From Mycobacterium dioxanotrophicus (GTDB lineage: Bacteria; Actinomycetota; Actinomycetes; Mycobacteriales; Mycobacteriaceae), in the NCBI RefSeq assembly GCF_002157835.1, contig NZ_CP020809.1, forward strand, positions 4,650,001 through 4,714,000: a DNA stretch of 64,000 nt, written 5' to 3'. Under the pieces are notes generated by a model. The model saw only the letters and a list, made by a program, of their open reading frames with translations, was not told where the DNA came from and did no database searches. The position numbers and the translations under genes are program-made. Below are positions 27,495 through 35,170 of the stretch, piece by piece (the stretch's first letter is position 1; the number at the start of each line of letters is the position of its first letter).

Positions 27495-28340
27495 ATGAAC
27501 ACAACCATTCTCGTCACGGGCGCCACCGGCAACGTCGGGCGTCCACTCGTTTCCGAACTCGTCGGCGCGGGCGCCCGGGTCCGCGCTGTCAGCAGATATC
27601 CGGCGACCGCGGGCTTTCCCGCGGCGGTGGAGGTGGTGCCGACCGCGGCGGCCGGGTTGGCCGGGGCCGACGCCGTCTTTCTCAATTCCCGCGGGCTCGG
27701 CGCCGAGCTCGCCGCGACAGTCGAGCAGGCTCGCTCCGCCGGGGTACGTCGGCTGGTCGCCCTCTCGGCGATCAATGCCGATGACGACGATGCCCGTCAG
27801 CCGTCCCGCGTGCGCGGGGATCGCAACCGCGAGTGCGAACAGGTGGCGGTGTCCTCGGGCCTGCAGTGGGTGAGCCTGCGGCCGACCATCTTTGCATCCA
27901 ATTTCGCGGGCATGTGGGCGCCGCAGCTCGCTGCAGGCGATGTGGTGACGGGGCCGTATGCCGACGCGTCGATCGCGGTGATCGCCGACGCCGACATCGC
28001 GGCCGTGGCGGCCGTCGCTCTGCTGACCGATGATCTTGTGGGGCAACGCATTCCACTGACGGGTCCGCAGGCATTGACCAACACCGAGCTGGTCGCCGCC
28101 CTCGGCACCGCGCTGGGCCGGCCGTTGCGCTACCAGGAGGTGTCGCCCGCCGCGGTACGCGAGCGGTTCTCCGCGGTCGGGTTCCCCGCGGCATTCGCCG
28201 ACGCCTACCTGGCGTTGCTGGCCGACACGGTCGGCAGCCCAGCACTGGTCACCGGCGAGGTCGACAAGATACTCGGCCGTCCCGCAACACCTTTCGCCCA
28301 GTGGGCCGCCGACAACCGGGCCCGCTTCATCGCTGAGTAG
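27495..28340 (+). CDS. NmrA-like NAD(P)-binding oxidoreductase/epimerase
   Basis: 281-residue atypical SDR. The N-terminal TGATGNVGRPL is the NAD(P) motif, and the protein lacks the YxxxK catalytic pair of classical SDRs, as NmrA/HSCARG-like proteins do. It may reduce a quinone or small carbonyl, or act as a redox sensor. It sits opposite the ECF41 sigma gene under a matched promoter and 10 bases before the deazaflavin reductase gene, so it is a likely sigma target. Confidence 0.83.
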   Translation: MNTTILVTGATGNVGRPLVSELVGAGARVRAVSRYPATAGFPAAVEVVPTAAAGLAGADAVFLNSRGLGAELAATVEQARSAGVRRLVALSAINADDDDARQPSRVRGDRNRECEQVAVSSGLQWVSLRPTIFASNFAGMWAPQLAAGDVVTGPYADASIAVIADADIAAVAAVALLTDDLVGQRIPLTGPQALTNTELVAALGTALGRPLRYQEVSPAAVRERFSAVGFPAAFADAYLALLADTVGSPALVTGEVDKILGRPATPFAQWAADNRARFIAE

Positions 28341-28350
28341 AGGAGTAACC

Positions 28351-28791
28351 ATGCCCGAACCAACCCCGCCGCGCTGGCTCAAACCCATGAACAAGGTGAT
28401 GATGGCGGTGCAACGCCTGGGCATTCCGACCGGACCCGCGATGGTGCTGACCGTGCCGGGCCGCCGCACTGGGCAACCGCGCAGTACCCCGATGACCCCG
28501 TTCGATCACGATGGGGGCCTCTACACCGTCGCCGGCTATCCGGGTTCGGACTGGGCGGCCAATGCCCGGGCCGCCGGGTCCGGCACCCTCGCCAGGGGAC
28601 GACGCTCCCGCCGGGTGCGCATTGTCGAACTCAGCCCCGACGAGTCCCGACCGATCCTGCGCGCGTTCGCGGTGAAGGTGCCGGTGGGCGTCGGTTTCGC
28701 CAAGCGCAGCGGCTTGGTGCTCAACGGCACACCGGACGAATTCGAGGCGCTGGCAGGACGTTTGACAGTGTTCCGGTTCGACCCGGCCTAG
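28351..28791 (+). CDS. Deazaflavin (F420)-dependent nitroreductase-family protein
   Basis: 146 residues of the DUF385/Ddn-like split-barrel family. VLTVPGRRTGQPRSTPMTPFDHDGGLYTVAGYPG includes the F420-phosphate-contacting residues and is followed by DWAANARAAG, typical of FDOR-A proteins. Predicted to use reduced F420 on quinones or other acceptors. It follows the NmrA-like gene by 10 bases after GAGGAGTAACC, so both probably belong to the ECF41 unit. Its stop overlaps the stop of the convergent DUF4097 gene. Confidence 0.86.
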   Translation: MPEPTPPRWLKPMNKVMMAVQRLGIPTGPAMVLTVPGRRTGQPRSTPMTPFDHDGGLYTVAGYPGSDWAANARAAGSGTLARGRRSRRVRIVELSPDESRPILRAFAVKVPVGVGFAKRSGLVLNGTPDEFEALAGRLTVFRFDPA

Positions 28792-29603
28792 GAGTTGCGG
28801 CCGGCCGGTGCGGGCGTGGCGCGGCGGATCGTGATGTCGCCGGATCCGGTGCGCGCGTGCACCATCAGGGTCTCATCGCCGACGGCGGGTCCGTCGGAGG
28901 CGGCCAGCCGGTTGTCGACGGAGCCGGAGCCGGTCATGAGTTCCAGCTGTGCGGCGGTGCCCTCCGGGATGCCGACCTCGACCTCACCGCTGCTGGTGTG
29001 TGCGCTGAGCGCACCGGCGGCAGCGACGGCGACGGACACTGAGCCGGAGGCTGCCTGGACCTTGAGACTGCCCCGCAGCGTGCCGACACTGAGATTGCCG
29101 CTGGCCGCCTGGAATGTCACGTCACCCTCGACGTGGTCGATGCGCGCATCGCCCGATGCCGTCGCGATGCGCGCATCACCCACCAGGCTGTCAACCGCGA
29201 CGTCGCCGGATGCACTGTCCGCCTTGAGATTTCCGGTGACGGTGTCGATACGCACGTCTGCGCTGGCGGTGGCGAACCGGCAGTCGGAGTAGCTGCCGAC
29301 GGCCTCTGTGTCGGCCGATGCGGTGGCTACCTTCAGCCGGGACCCGGTGGGCAGGGCGATGTCGATGCGGACCGCTCCCCCGCGCCCGAGCGACAGCATG
29401 CGCCGGCCTGCGCTGACGGTCAGCGCGCCGTCACGGTAGTCGATGCGTGCCTGTTCGGCGATCCGGACGTCGGAGGGCCGGTTCGGATCGCGGGGCGCGA
29501 CCTCGACGACGGTGTCGGCCCGGTCCGAGGCACTCACGCGGACAACTCCCGCCACCACCTCGACGTCGGCCGAGATGGGTTCGGGTGTATGGAATGTGGG
29601 CAT
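28788..29603 (-). CDS. DUF4097 (adhesin-like beta-repeat) protein
   Basis: 271 residues built from short beta repeats with the recurrent pattern TASGDARID, SASGDVAVD, AASGNLSVG, TSSGEVEVG, TGSGDITI; a DUF4097 right-handed beta structure. There is no signal peptide or membrane segment, so it is presumably cytosolic. ATG 29603 follows GGAGAAACGCG; the frame is open to 29807. It lies 29 bases downstream of the ribbon-helix-helix gene and is probably its partner. Function unknown. Confidence 0.8.
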   Translation of the reverse strand: MPTFHTPEPISADVEVVAGVVRVSASDRADTVVEVAPRDPNRPSDVRIAEQARIDYRDGALTVSAGRRMLSLGRGGAVRIDIALPTGSRLKVATASADTEAVGSYSDCRFATASADVRIDTVTGNLKADSASGDVAVDSLVGDARIATASGDARIDHVEGDVTFQAASGNLSVGTLRGSLKVQAASGSVSVAVAAAGALSAHTSSGEVEVGIPEGTAAQLELMTGSGSVDNRLAASDGPAVGDETLMVHARTGSGDITIRRATPAPAGRNS

Positions 29604-29632
29604 CGCGTTTCTCCTGTCGATCGATGGGTGGT

Positions 29633-30118
29633 TCAGCGGACCCAGCCGCTGAAAGACTTGCCGCCACTGCGGGTTCGGCCACTGGATCCACCGAGCCGCG
29701 CGCTCGCCGCGCGCACCAGCCACGCGTTCACCGAAACGCCCTCTCCACGTGCCGCGGACTCCACACCGGCGCGCAGATTCTCGGGGAGCCGCAGGGTCAC
29801 CCGCCACGTGCCGCCGGCGTCGTCGTCGGGAACGTCGGCGGCACCTGTGGGCGGCGACATGGCCGGCTCGGCGGGTTCGGGGAGTTCCACCGCGAACTCC
29901 GGATCCCTGCCGTTGAGTCGGACCTGCACGGCGCCGGGGGCAAGTTCGCGGGTGATCTGTTCGGCGGCCTCGGAAAGCGCTTCGAGCAGGGCGAGTCGCA
30001 AGGCCGAATCCAGTGGCGCGGTCAGCCGCCGCGCGAGCGCCTCGGCATCGGCACCGCCCGCGGCGGCCGCCACCGCCAGTTCGTGTCGGATGGCGTCGAC
30101 ATACGGCTGCAAGTCCAT
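29633..30118 (-). CDS. Ribbon-helix-helix (HicB/antitoxin-like) regulator
   Basis: 161 residues. The C-terminal part WRVTLRLPENLRAGVESAARGEGVSVNAWLVRAASARLG is a ribbon-helix-helix DNA-binding unit of the HicB/Arc type, followed by a basic Gly/Ser/Arg tail. The N-terminal 110 residues are helical and acidic, with no recognised family. The ATG at 30118 is itself part of a perfect palindrome, which points to autorepression. No toxin gene is adjacent; the downstream partner is DUF4097. I chose ATG 30118 over upstream starts because they would translate through that operator. Confidence 0.72.
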   Translation of the reverse strand: MDLQPYVDAIRHELAVAAAAGGADAEALARRLTAPLDSALRLALLEALSEAAEQITRELAPGAVQVRLNGRDPEFAVELPEPAEPAMSPPTGAADVPDDDAGGTWRVTLRLPENLRAGVESAARGEGVSVNAWLVRAASARLGGSSGRTRSGGKSFSGWVR

Positions 30119-30138
30119 GGTGTCATGGTGACACCATG
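30116..30138. promoter_or_regulatory. Perfect palindrome over the start codon of the RHH gene
   Basis: CATGGTGTCA-TGG-TGACACCATG has perfect 10-base arms and a 3-base gap; the left arm contains the start codon. An extra half-site GTGTCACC lies at 30154-30161 and the palindrome ATGACGTCAT at 30139-30148. This cluster is a likely autoregulatory operator and lies 80 bases upstream of the photolyase gene. Confidence 0.68.
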
Positions 30139-30218
30139 ATGACGTCATATCAAGTGTCACCGTGGTGCACGGGGCCGGTGTGACCGCCAGGCCGTTCGGT
30201 TCGGGCACCATCGGAGCC

Positions 30219-31541
30219 ATGCCCACCTTGCTGTGGTTTCGGCGGGATCTGCGCCTGTGCGACCACCCCGCCCTGCTGGCCGCCGCGCAGGACGACGCCG
30301 AGGTGCTCGCCTGCTACGTGCTCGACCCGCGGCTGACCGGAGCCTCGGGAAGTCGTCGCCTGCACTACCTCTACCGGTCGTTGCACGAGCTGCGGGAGCG
30401 CCTGGACGGGAAGCTTCTGGTGGTACGGGGCAAGCCCGAGCAGCAGATTCCGCGCCTCGCGCGCGTCGTCGGGGCGGATGCGGTGCACATCTCGCAGGAC
30501 TACTCGCCGTTCGGGCGGCGGCGTGACGACGCGGTGCGCGCCGCGCTCGCCGGTGTGCCGCTGTGCGCGACGGGTTCGCCCTACCTGGTCTCGCCGGGGC
30601 GCATCAGCAAGCAGGACGGCTCGCCGTATCAGGTGTTCACGCCGTACTACCGGGCCTGGCGCGACCATGGGTGGCGCGCTCCCGCCGCCTCGGGACCCGA
30701 CTCTGCGCGGTGGATCGACCCGGCCGGGCTGCCCGGCGGCACCGAGATTCCTGACACCCCAAGCCGGCCGGACAATCCTGCCGGTGAGCTCGCGGCCACG
30801 ACACAGTGGCGGACGTTCGCCGAGACGTCGCTGCCCAGCTACGCCACGGACCGCGACCGTCCCGACCTCGACACCACGAGCCGGATGTCGGCACATCTGA
30901 AGTTCGGCACCATCCACCCGCGCACGATGGCGGTTGATCTCGACTCGGACGCCGACGCGTATTTGCGGGAGTTGGCTTTTCGCGACTTCTACGCCACCGT
31001 GCTGCATCACTGGCCCGAGAGTGCCTGGCAGAGCTGGAACCGCGGCATGGCCAAGATCGAGGTGGATGACGGCCCCGACGCGCAGCGGATGTTCGACGCC
31101 TGGACTGCCGGGATGACGGGCTTCCCGATCGTCGACGCCGGGATGCGCCAGCTCGCCCAGACCGGCTTCATGCACAACCGGGTGCGGATGATCGCCGCGT
31201 CGTTTCTGGTCAAAGACCTGCACTTACCGTGGCAGTGGGGTGCGCGATGGTTTCTCGATCAGCTCACCGACGGCGATGTCGCCAACAATCAGCACGGCTG
31301 GCAGTGGGTCGCCGGGTGCGGCACCGATGCCGCACCGTACTTCCGGGTGTTCAACCCGACGACGCAGGGCGCGAAGTTCGATCCCGCCGGTGACTACATC
31401 CGGCGTTGGGTGCCCGAGCTCGCGGAGGTCACCGACGTGCACAAGCTCGGCTCGGCACGGCCCGCGCGCTACCCGGACCCGATCGTCGACCACGCGGAGG
31501 AACGGCTCGAAGCGTTGCGCCGATATCAACAGCTGAGATGA
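30219..31541 (+). CDS. phr: Deoxyribodipyrimidine photolyase
   Basis: Light-driven repair enzyme of 440 residues. The N-terminal photolyase domain begins LLWFRRDLRLCDHPAL. The FAD domain carries MSAHLKFGTIHPRTM, RELAFRDFYATVL, MRQLAQTGFMHNRVRM and the W-rich DVANNQHGWQWVAGCGTD. These fit a class I cyclobutane-dimer photolyase; a cryptochrome role cannot be fully excluded. The start at 30219 gives the family N-terminus. M. tuberculosis is not known to carry a photolyase at this locus. The RHH operator cluster lies upstream. Confidence 0.93.
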   Translation: MPTLLWFRRDLRLCDHPALLAAAQDDAEVLACYVLDPRLTGASGSRRLHYLYRSLHELRERLDGKLLVVRGKPEQQIPRLARVVGADAVHISQDYSPFGRRRDDAVRAALAGVPLCATGSPYLVSPGRISKQDGSPYQVFTPYYRAWRDHGWRAPAASGPDSARWIDPAGLPGGTEIPDTPSRPDNPAGELAATTQWRTFAETSLPSYATDRDRPDLDTTSRMSAHLKFGTIHPRTMAVDLDSDADAYLRELAFRDFYATVLHHWPESAWQSWNRGMAKIEVDDGPDAQRMFDAWTAGMTGFPIVDAGMRQLAQTGFMHNRVRMIAASFLVKDLHLPWQWGARWFLDQLTDGDVANNQHGWQWVAGCGTDAAPYFRVFNPTTQGAKFDPAGDYIRRWVPELAEVTDVHKLGSARPARYPDPIVDHAEERLEALRRYQQLR

Positions 31542-31555
31542 CCGGTGCCGGTCGA

Positions 31556-31576
31556 CATACGACGCAGTGTCGTATG
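31556..31576. promoter_or_regulatory. Palindrome between photolyase and the DUF2631 gene
   Basis: CATACGAC-GCAGT-GTCGTATG has perfect 8-base arms and a 5-base loop, 14 bases after the photolyase stop and 41 before the next start. It could be a TetR-type operator for the small membrane gene or a short terminator. Confidence 0.45.
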
Positions 31577-31617
31577 CCAGAATGTCTGCAGTCCCTGCCC
31601 GACTGTGAGGAGCAACC

Positions 31618-31872
31618 GTGGCCAGCACCGAAGTGGAGCGACACAACGGCGTCGATGTCGAGGATGTGCCCTCGGCGGCATGGGGTTGGTCGAAGGAGAA
31701 CATCAAGGTCATCCACATCGGTGGCGTGCTCTCCGCACTCTTCCTGCTCGTGATGATGCGCGGCAACCACGTCGGCCACGTCGAGGACTGGTTCCTCATC
31801 GGGTTCGCAGCCCTGATCCTGCTGCTGGTGGGTCGCGACTGGTGGCTGCGCCGCCGCGGCTGGATCCGCTGA
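31618..31872 (+). CDS. DUF2631 two-helix membrane protein
   Basis: 84 residues with two hydrophobic helices ([17 protein letters not shown] and [15 protein letters not shown]) joined by a short polar loop and ended by a basic tail, so both ends are probably cytosolic. It matches the actinobacterial DUF2631 family, of which Rv2876 is the M. tuberculosis member. The GTG at 31618 has GAGGAG 6 bases upstream. Function unknown. Confidence 0.82.
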   Translation: MASTEVERHNGVDVEDVPSAAWGWSKENIKVIHIGGVLSALFLLVMMRGNHVGHVEDWFLIGFAALILLLVGRDWWLRRRGWIR

Positions 31873-31912
31873 CCTGAAACCGCGAGGCGTCAGCTGACGC
31901 AGCGCCCAGGCG

Positions 31913-32479
31913 TCAGCAGATCGGGACCAAACCGTCGGCGAGCAGGCCCGCCGGTCTACCGCCCAGCAGCAGTGCCTCCACCGCGTTGCGGGTTGCCTCC
32001 GAATTGCCCACTGCGGCAAGCGCATGCGCCTTGAACGCCCGTGCGGCCGCGCTGAGCCGGTACTGCGTGGCGCGTAACCCTCCGCCGAATTGACCCGGCG
32101 CATCGGCGCCCCAGAACGCGACTTCGCCCTCGCCGTGCCGTATGGCTGCGAAGACCTGTGAACGCACGTCGCCGTCCGCGTCGAACAGGTCCGCCGCGAC
32201 CACCGTTGTCACGATCCGTTCCTGCGTGGTCGAGGGCCATTCACCGTCCAGCTCAACGGCTTTGACGCCAAGGATGCGTAGTGCACGGTCGTCGCGAGGG
32301 TCCGGCAACGCAACGGTGACGGCCCAGCCCGCCATCCGCCGGTCGAAAAGCCAGCCCCCGATGCTCGCGACGACATCGGCCGCGTCATGGGCGAGCACGT
32401 TCAATTCGTATCGCAGCGCGTGGGCGGCCCGCACCCGTGGCTGGGACCTTGTTGCGATCGGCATATCGGACAGCGTCAT
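31913..32479 (-). CDS. Hypothetical protein, no recognised family
   Basis: About 188 residues, mixed alpha/beta, with no signal peptide or membrane helix. The C-terminus is alanine-rich and helical (AARAFKAHALAAVGNSEATRNAVEALLLG). GWAVTVALPDPRDDRALRILGV suggests a central beta region. I see no catalytic motif. ATG 32479 is chosen for GGTGAGG upstream; GTG 32500 is possible. It is divergent from the DUF427 gene. Confidence 0.55.
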   Translation of the reverse strand: MTLSDMPIATRSQPRVRAAHALRYELNVLAHDAADVVASIGGWLFDRRMAGWAVTVALPDPRDDRALRILGVKAVELDGEWPSTTQERIVTTVVAADLFDADGDVRSQVFAAIRHGEGEVAFWGADAPGQFGGGLRATQYRLSAAARAFKAHALAAVGNSEATRNAVEALLLGGRPAGLLADGLVPIC

Positions 32480-32578
32480 GGCCTCACCGTCATTCGCCAC
32501 CCTCCGGCTGTGTCACCCGTCACTCAACAGCGTGACATTTCCTCGCCAATCTGCAAGCTCCTATCGTCTCTGCCATCG

Positions 32579-32600
32579 TCGGCCGAGCGTCGGCCGAGCG
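32579..32600. repeat. Perfect 11-base tandem repeat upstream of the DUF427 gene
   Basis: TCGGCCGAGCG occurs twice head to tail (32579-32589, 32590-32600), 21 bases before the GTG start. Each copy contains the palindrome CGGCCG. Further upstream TGTCAC (32511-32516) faces GTGACA (32532-32537). Either could be a regulator site. Confidence 0.45.
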
Positions 32601-32621
32601 ATCCGGACTGGAGGTGGCGAG

Positions 32622-33305
32622 GTGAGTCTTGTGGCCGGACATGGCCCGTTGGGCACGCAGCCCGCCGGATGGTTCACTCCCCCGCTGCCCGGCGCCGTGG
32701 TCTACATCGAGCCGCATCCCCGCCGGATCCAGGCATTTGTCGGGAGCGACGCCGCGATCGACACCGAACACGCGTTGCTGGTGCACCGCGCGGGTCACAC
32801 ACTGAGCTACGCGTTCCCGCACGACGAAGTCGGTGGGCTGCCCAGCCGCCCGGTTGCCGAAGCCCCCGGATATGTGGCGGTGGCGTGGGACGCCGTCGAC
32901 GCGTGGTTCGAGGAAGGCCGCCGGTTGGTGCACTATCCACCGAACCCGTATCACCGCATCGACTGCCGACGGACCAGACGCGGACTGCGAGTGACAGTTG
33001 ACGACACCGTCCTGGTCGACACCGACGACACCGTGATCCTGTTCGAAACCGCTTTGGCACCAAGGCTCTACGTCAACCCGGCACTGGTGCGCACGGACTT
33101 GCTGCACCGCAGCCCGACCACCAGCTACTGCAATTACAAGGGCACCGCCACCTACTGGTCGGCGACGCTGGGCGGTACCGTGATCGCCGACGTGGCTTGG
33201 AGTTATCCCGATCCGCCGCCGGAGTCGTTGCCCGTCAAAGGGTTTCTGAGCTTCGACACCAGCAAGGTGCAGGTGCTCGCCGAGCTTCCGGGCTGCGAAC
33301 GCTGA
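32622..33305 (+). CDS. DUF427-family protein (two DUF427 units)
   Basis: 227 residues. Two DUF427-like units are visible. The second has the classic SPTTSYCNYKGTATYWSATLGG and the GFLSFDTSKVQVL closing motif. The first (VYIEPHPRRIQAFVGSDAAIDTEHALLVHRAG) is shorter. The family has a beta-rich fold and no settled biochemical role. GTG 32622 follows GGAGGTGGCGAG. It ends 19 bases before an SRPBCC gene with a strong ribosome site, so the two form a small operon. Confidence 0.82.
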   Translation: MSLVAGHGPLGTQPAGWFTPPLPGAVVYIEPHPRRIQAFVGSDAAIDTEHALLVHRAGHTLSYAFPHDEVGGLPSRPVAEAPGYVAVAWDAVDAWFEEGRRLVHYPPNPYHRIDCRRTRRGLRVTVDDTVLVDTDDTVILFETALAPRLYVNPALVRTDLLHRSPTTSYCNYKGTATYWSATLGGTVIADVAWSYPDPPPESLPVKGFLSFDTSKVQVLAELPGCER

Positions 33306-33324
33306 CAAGGAGGAAGGCAGACAC

Positions 33325-33798
33325 TTGGGCATCGTGACCACCAGCTCCGAGACGGTGTATCGGCAGTCCGCGGAGACCGTGTACGACTTCGTGACCAATC
33401 CGGCCAACTGGACCAGGACCTATCCGGGCGAGCCGCGGATCAGCGGGCTGCCCTCGGCCCTGCCGTTGCGGGTCGGCGACACCTGGCACGAGTCTCATCC
33501 GAGCGCCGATCGGATCTTCACCTGGCAACTCGGCGTCGCGACCCGTCCATGGCGGTGGATGTTCGCGTCGGTCGGGCGGCTCGGCGTCGACAGCAACGGT
33601 GCCGGCGGGCTGGAAGGTCGTATGACGGTCGAGTACCGCTTCACCCGGCCGGGTGAGAATCTGACGTTGTTCAGTCGCACCATGACGATCGAGGCCGACC
33701 GGCATGCACCGCTGCCGGACGGTTTCTTCCGGATCGTGAACCCGGCTCACATCGACGCCTACCACGCCGCGGTGGCGCGGGAACTCGGCGCAGTTTAA
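33325..33798 (+). CDS. SRPBCC (polyketide cyclase-like) small-ligand protein
   Basis: 157 residues with the SRPBCC/START-like lipid-pocket pattern: TVYRQSAETVYDFVTNPANWTRTYPGEP at the N-terminus, a run of beta strands, and a C-terminal helix HIDAYHAAVARELGAV. It likely binds or transforms a hydrophobic small molecule. The start is TTG 33325, supported by AAGGAGGAAGG 7 bases upstream; GTG 33334 is the alternative. Its stop overlaps that of the convergent MinD-like gene. Confidence 0.78.
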   Translation: MGIVTTSSETVYRQSAETVYDFVTNPANWTRTYPGEPRISGLPSALPLRVGDTWHESHPSADRIFTWQLGVATRPWRWMFASVGRLGVDSNGAGGLEGRMTVEYRFTRPGENLTLFSRTMTIEADRHAPLPDGFFRIVNPAHIDAYHAAVARELGAV

Positions 33799-35048
33799 GT
33801 GGCGACGGGTCCGTCGAAATCGTCCGACAGCGCGGCGGCGAGCTCCAGGATCCGCCGCTGGAACCGCGGTCGGAGCAGGTCGAGGTGGATCTCGGTGCCG
33901 CAGGCGATGTGCTTGTCCCAGGGCAGCACGAACACCCGGCCGGGAGGCAGGTGCTTCTGAAACTGCGTCACGAGCGCGCCGGTGTCGACGTTGGGCCGGC
34001 GTGAGCCGACGTGATTGACCACCACGCACGTCCGGTTCAGCAGGTCACGGTGGCCGTTCTGCCACAGCCAGTCGAGCGTCACCGCGGCCTGGCGGGCGCC
34101 GTCGATCGAGGCGCTCGCCACGATCACAGCCCCCGAGACGGTGCTCAGCGCGGCCCGGGCCGCGGGCTGGAACATGTCCGCGGCGCAGTCGGCGATCACC
34201 AAGTTGTAGTGCTGCGAAACGATGTCGGTGGCGGCTTTCCAGTCGGCGTCGTTGAACGCGCGGGACGCGGCGCTGTACTCGAGGCCGGACAGCACCTCGA
34301 GCTTCGATTCGTTCATGCTGGTGAATCCGCGGATGTCGTTGTAGCGCGACAGATCTTTGGCGGCGAGCAGATCCGACACGGTCGCCGCTGACTGCCGCCC
34401 GACCCGGTCCGCGAGGTTGCCGCTGGCGGGATCGGCATCGATGGCAAGGATCCGGTCACCGCGCACCTTGCTCAGCGTCGAACCGAGCGCGACCGCGACA
34501 GCCGTCTTCCCGACGCCGCCTTTGAGGCCGAAGACGCCGATCTGGTACGAGTCCCTGGCGTTACGACGGATGCGGGCATACAGGTCGAGTTCATAGAGCT
34601 CGTCGCGCGAAAGCCCCAGATTCAGCCGGGTGGTGCGGTACAGCAGCCCGCGCCAGCCACGCTGGGAGTGCATCTTGACCGTCGGACGCACGCCGACGCG
34701 CGCCAGATTGTCGACCGCCCGATGCTCGCTCAGACCGACTCCGCTGTTGGGGCCTGCCCAGCCGTCGACCGCCTGCAGCCCGTCCTGCAGGGGCCACGGC
34801 GGCCGCGGCGGGATTGGCTGGAGCTTGGCGGTGATCTCGGCCTCTGTCGGATCCGGCGCCACGACCGAGAGCGCGGGCGCCTGGATCACCGGCGGGGCTC
34901 CCGCCGGCACGTCACCGTGCCGGGACCCGCCGTTGGTCAGCGACGTGACAGATCCGCCGAACAGGGCGTCGGCCTCGCCGTAGGGTGCGGGGTCCTTGGC
35001 GTGCTTGGGGTCGCGGGAGTACCCGAGCCGGTCGTTGTCGGCCGACAT
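33795..35048 (-). CDS. MinD/ParA-like ATPase of the EspI type
   Basis: 417 residues. A proline-rich, low-complexity N-terminal half (about 1-110) precedes a deviant Walker A ATPase domain: GLKGGVGKT (signature Lys at K174 region, P-loop K181), then AIDADPASGNLADRVG and VIADCAADMF. This architecture matches EspI-like ATPases of type VII secretion loci, but no ESX genes are nearby. It may organise a membrane or secretion complex. The ATG at 35048 stands alone with a 122-base upstream gap. Confidence 0.78.
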   Translation of the reverse strand: MSADNDRLGYSRDPKHAKDPAPYGEADALFGGSVTSLTNGGSRHGDVPAGAPPVIQAPALSVVAPDPTEAEITAKLQPIPPRPPWPLQDGLQAVDGWAGPNSGVGLSEHRAVDNLARVGVRPTVKMHSQRGWRGLLYRTTRLNLGLSRDELYELDLYARIRRNARDSYQIGVFGLKGGVGKTAVAVALGSTLSKVRGDRILAIDADPASGNLADRVGRQSAATVSDLLAAKDLSRYNDIRGFTSMNESKLEVLSGLEYSAASRAFNDADWKAATDIVSQHYNLVIADCAADMFQPAARAALSTVSGAVIVASASIDGARQAAVTLDWLWQNGHRDLLNRTCVVVNHVGSRRPNVDTGALVTQFQKHLPPGRVFVLPWDKHIACGTEIHLDLLRPRFQRRILELAAALSDDFDGPVAT

Positions 35049-35170
35049 AGCTACCTCTCAATCGGTCAATCGCGCTGTAGCGCCAAACCCATCGTCCCAC
35101 GGCGTAGTTGACACATTATTGTCCAGCCCGTTAACCGGACGCCACCTGAAGACCGGCCGCGCGGTCGAGA

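Noticed and set aside
29633-30118. Toxin-antitoxin pair
   Set aside because: The RHH gene has no adjacent toxin; DUF4097 is not a known toxin.
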